Shown here: piece after piece, positions 61,799 through 64,000 of the stretch
How positions within the stretch are numbered: position 1 is the stretch's first letter
Layout: each line of letters opens with the position of its first letter
DNA from: Scytonema hofmannii PCC 7110
GTDB lineage: Bacteria; Cyanobacteriota; Cyanobacteriia; Cyanobacteriales; Nostocaceae
DNA: 64,000 nucleotides
Assembly (NCBI RefSeq): GCF_000346485.2
Contig: NZ_KQ976354.1
Coordinates: 9,189,241 to 9,253,240, forward strand
Direction of reading: 5' to 3'
The notes under the pieces: model-generated
Seen by the model: only the letters and a program-made list of their open reading frames with translations
Told to the model about the DNA's origin: nothing
The model's database searches: none
Translations under genes and position numbers: made by a program

Positions 61799-62038
61799 AT
61801 GCAAGGGAAGTTACGGTTTGAATACGATAGTTCTGACGACATCTTGTACATTAACAAGCGCCCTCCTTACCCAGAACAGGAACCAGCTGAAATCGACTAT
61901 GGTGTCCTTGCTCGTCTTAATCCTACGACTGGTGAGATTGAGAATTTAGAAATTCTGTTTTTCTCTAAAAGATTATCGCAACATCCTCTTGTCGAGCTGC
62001 CACTGATAGCAGATTTTCACTTTTCTGCAACTGCATAA
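61799..62038 (+). CDS. DUF2283 protein
   Basis: 79 residues with the DUF2283 pattern: LRFEYDSSDDILYINKRPP, then DYGVLARLNPTTGEIENLEILFFSKRL. Small beta protein of unknown role, common in cyanobacteria next to DUF4258 or toxin-type genes; none is adjacent here. Confidence 0.75.
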   Translation: MQGKLRFEYDSSDDILYINKRPPYPEQEPAEIDYGVLARLNPTTGEIENLEILFFSKRLSQHPLVELPLIADFHFSATA

Positions 62039-62130
62039 TCTATGGAGTTAGGGTAAGCCGAGAAACAAGCGCTTAGGTAAACGGACGGGCGAGACGCCCA
62101 TCCTACAAATTTATATTCTCGTGGGGTGGG

Positions 62131-62140
62131 CCCCCCCCCC
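62131..62140. repeat. Poly-C tract
   Basis: Ten consecutive C after GGGGTGGG in an intergenic CTCGTGGGGTGGGC element. Length may be unstable or mis-read. Confidence 0.7.
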
Positions 62141-62198
62141 GCCCTGATATTCATAACAAAAACTCGCCCTGAAATCCACGACAAAAACTAAACCTCAC

Positions 62199-63175
62199 CT
62201 AATTACCAGAATCAGATCTTCTCATTCTGTCAATTTCTCTTTGTAATTCTTCAATTTGCCGACGCAAAGTTTCTACCTCTCCTTGTTGAGCGGTTTGTGC
62301 TTCTACGTTGACTGCACCATATGCAGCAGAACGTTGATAATTCCCCCTCTTAATCTGCCGATATTCCTCTGATTCTGACCACTGTCGCAAATAATGCACG
62401 CGTTCGACTGCAAAAGGATGGGTCAAAAATAAACCTCGACCTCCATTGTAAAGCAAAAATTTGTAAATTTGATTTAATCCATCCGCGTCAAGTGCTTGAT
62501 AATCCTCTGACTGACGGATAAACTCTTGTAGGCTGCATTCGTTAGCATATTTAAGACTGCCCCCAGAAACTTTCATCATCGAAGTCATCACTGGGTTCAA
62601 GTCATCCATTACCAACAAAGCCGCCCGGTCTGCGGATAACTCGGCTTTACGCCGCCATTCATAAAAAGCGTAAATCAACCCTTGACTCAACACGTTACCT
62701 ATGCATAAGGTTAATTCTCCAATGACAGATGCAGCACTCATCGCCCATATCGCCATTTGAATTAAAATAGTATGACCACATTTGATATGCCCCAGTTCAT
62801 GGGCTAACACCGCCCTGATTTCGGCTTCGCTTAGCAAGTCTAAAATCCCTGTATTTATGACTATATAAGGATGCTCTTGCCCCAGCGCGTAGCTATTCGC
62901 TTGGGGATTTTGTAAGGGCAAACAGTGTTGGTTCTGGATAAATATCTAAATCCCGCACGCATTCGGTGAAACATATGGTAAATAGTGGAGTATTGACGAG
63001 GCCCAACTTGGATGGTGTTACCCATTGGATAAACTAACTGAGGGCGCTCAACAAAAAATTCCACAAATTTCCGGGCGATAAAATCAAACCCCGGTAAACT
63101 ACGTAGGGCTTCCTCGGCTTGGCGGTCTAGGGGGTGTTTAAAAGCTTCACTAGAAATTCCTGTATAAGTTGGCAT
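62199..63175 (-). pseudogene. M48 family metallopeptidase with two frameshifts
   Basis: The N-terminal part (MPTYTGISSEAFKHPLDRQ to QYSTIYHMF) reads in one frame. The next 20 codons (ECVRDLDIYPEPTLFAL) read in a second, and the rest (QNPQANSYALGQEHPYIVI to the stop) in a third. Two extra bases, near 62965 and near 62912, explain this. The catalytic part is whole: zinc motif HELGH (LAHELGHIKCGH) and the third ligand region ELSADRAALL. The tail is a coiled coil (EVETLRRQIEELQREIDRM). Either a recent pseudogene or two sequencing errors. Confidence 0.8.
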
Positions 63176-63182
63176 AACTTAA

Positions 63183-63255
63183 GGGTTAGTTGTTAGTTGT
63201 TAGTTGTTAATATAGCAAGCTACTAACGACTAACCACTAACCACTAACTATTAGC
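63183..63255. repeat. TTAGTTG units facing CCACTAA units
   Basis: Inverted arrangement between the divergent M48 and DinG-like genes: four TTAGTTG on the left, ACCACTAACCACTAAC on the right. Confidence 0.8.
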
Positions 63256-63326
63256 AATTAACAACATAATGGATTTTTATGGGGCTATTGCAAGTAAAAA
63301 ATGAATTTGTAGGGGATTGAAAGCGA

Positions 63327-64000
63327 GTGATTGAGGCAGAAGTTCATTTATCACTACATAACTTCCTGCGATCGCAGGCGGGGTTCCCTTCGTGGCCTCA
63401 TCATTTGACGATGGCACGGTTGGTGGCACGCGCGTTGCGTCTCGGTCGGAGTGCTCTCATTCAAGTGGGGGCAATGAGTGGCTATCAAGGGCGATATCGC
63501 ACGAGTTTTGTTGCCTCGGCTTTGATGTGGCCCGGTTCGGTGATTATTGTTGCCACCCAATCTGTACAGCAACGTTTGTTGCGGGTGGAAATACCCCGCT
63601 TGCAGCAGTGGTTGCAAGTCAATAAACCAATCAGAACAGGGGACACTTGGCCGGACTACGACTTCCAAGGGCTACTCCTAATTTCGCCTGAGGCTTGGTT
63701 AAAAGGGCAACTAATCTCAGATAAGAATTTTCCACCTGGTATTCCCACAATTATTGATGGGGTAGACGATTTAGAAGATTGGGCATGCCAACAGATGGCA
63801 GTCAGTTTGGAAGCACATGACTGGGATGAACTCATGCTTGCTTACCCAAGCCAAGCAGAAACAATTCGTGCTTCTCGGATACAACTTACCCACGAACTGT
63901 TTCAGCATCCAGCTAACCCTTACGAGTGTTATCTCCTGACCTTAGCTGAAGAAGAAATTTTGAGCCGTTTGTATGGAGCATTGGATATAGCAACCCTCCC
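63327..64000 (+). CDS. DinG-type ATP-dependent helicase (partial, runs off the right edge)
   Basis: An open frame from GTG 63327 reaches the window end: 224 codons and no stop. It opens VIEAEVHLSLHNFLRSQ, then HHLTMARLVARALRLGRSALIQVGA, SALMWPGSVIIVATQSVQQRLL, PTIIDGVDDLEDWA and NPYECYLLTLAEEEI. This is the N-terminal half of a cyanobacterial DinG/Rad3-like helicase as I remember it; IIDGVDD sits where a DEAH-type box would be. AGGGG lies eleven bases before the GTG. Confidence 0.65.
   Translation, partial: MIEAEVHLSLHNFLRSQAGFPSWPHHLTMARLVARALRLGRSALIQVGAMSGYQGRYRTSFVASALMWPGSVIIVATQSVQQRLLRVEIPRLQQWLQVNKPIRTGDTWPDYDFQGLLLISPEAWLKGQLISDKNFPPGIPTIIDGVDDLEDWACQQMAVSLEAHDWDELMLAYPSQAETIRASRIQLTHELFQHPANPYECYLLTLAEEEILSRLYGALDIATL

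Noticed and set aside
61549..61857. 102-codon minus-strand ORF
   Set aside because: Overlaps the DUF2283 gene on the other strand, no start signal, no motif.

Overview
The window comes from a filamentous, heterocyst-forming cyanobacterium (order Nostocales; I cannot fix the genus). The basis is: photosynthetic electron-transport genes (psbV, petE, petJ) side by side, a PatD-like heterocyst-frequency protein, many HIP1 octamers (GCGATCGC), STAND/WD40 and GAF/PAS signalling proteins, and dense short tandem repeats of several families (GTGACCA, TTTTGGA, TTAGTTG, GGGAGTA). No phage, transposase, CRISPR array or rRNA was seen.

Layout. 1-5.7 kb: a small hypothetical gene, a PAS/GAF hybrid histidine kinase, a BtuF-like binding protein, and a protealysin-type M4 protease with its emfourin-type inhibitor. 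5.9-15.9 kb is an accessory island. It holds a TacT-like GNAT toxin with an atypical antitoxin, an HTH/NB-ARC/14xWD40 STAND protein with a WD40-less paralogue, two membrane proteins, and a PIN toxin with its partner. 15.8-20 kb: a PGRP-fold amidase, RelA/SpoT and, divergently, PatD. 20.6-29.3 kb: a double-ATPase peptide ABC protein, a GNAT, a DUF3592 protein, two sugar ABC permeases, then psbV, petE and petJ. 29.4-38.2 kb: a TonB-like protein, cobI, a divergent cytochrome b6 paralogue, a CPA antiporter, tRNA-Glu, a START-like protein and a GAF kinase whose phospho-acceptor His is Asp. 38.9-43.5 kb: a ribbon-helix-helix protein, an HNH-nuclease remnant, a DUF559 protein, a zinc-ribbon protein and rlmN. 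43.6-49.7 kb: a chaperone-usher-type operon (pilin-like, exported protein, chaperone, usher). 50.7-57.3 kb: an RppB-like kinase, a DUF2267 protein, an exported protein, a TPR protein, a sigma-like factor and a VOC-like protein. 57.4-64 kb: several poorly known small genes, lysS, a DUF2283 protein, a frameshifted M48 protease and the start of a DinG-like helicase.

The most notable observations are the TacA-like antitoxin that kept only the toxin-binding tail on a new 230-residue domain, the chaperone-usher operon, the cytochrome b6 paralogue lacking one heme ligand, and the way intergenic tandem repeats have entered genes, supplying start codons, stop codons and interdomain linkers. All calls rest on reading the sequence and on remembered family features; no database search was run.
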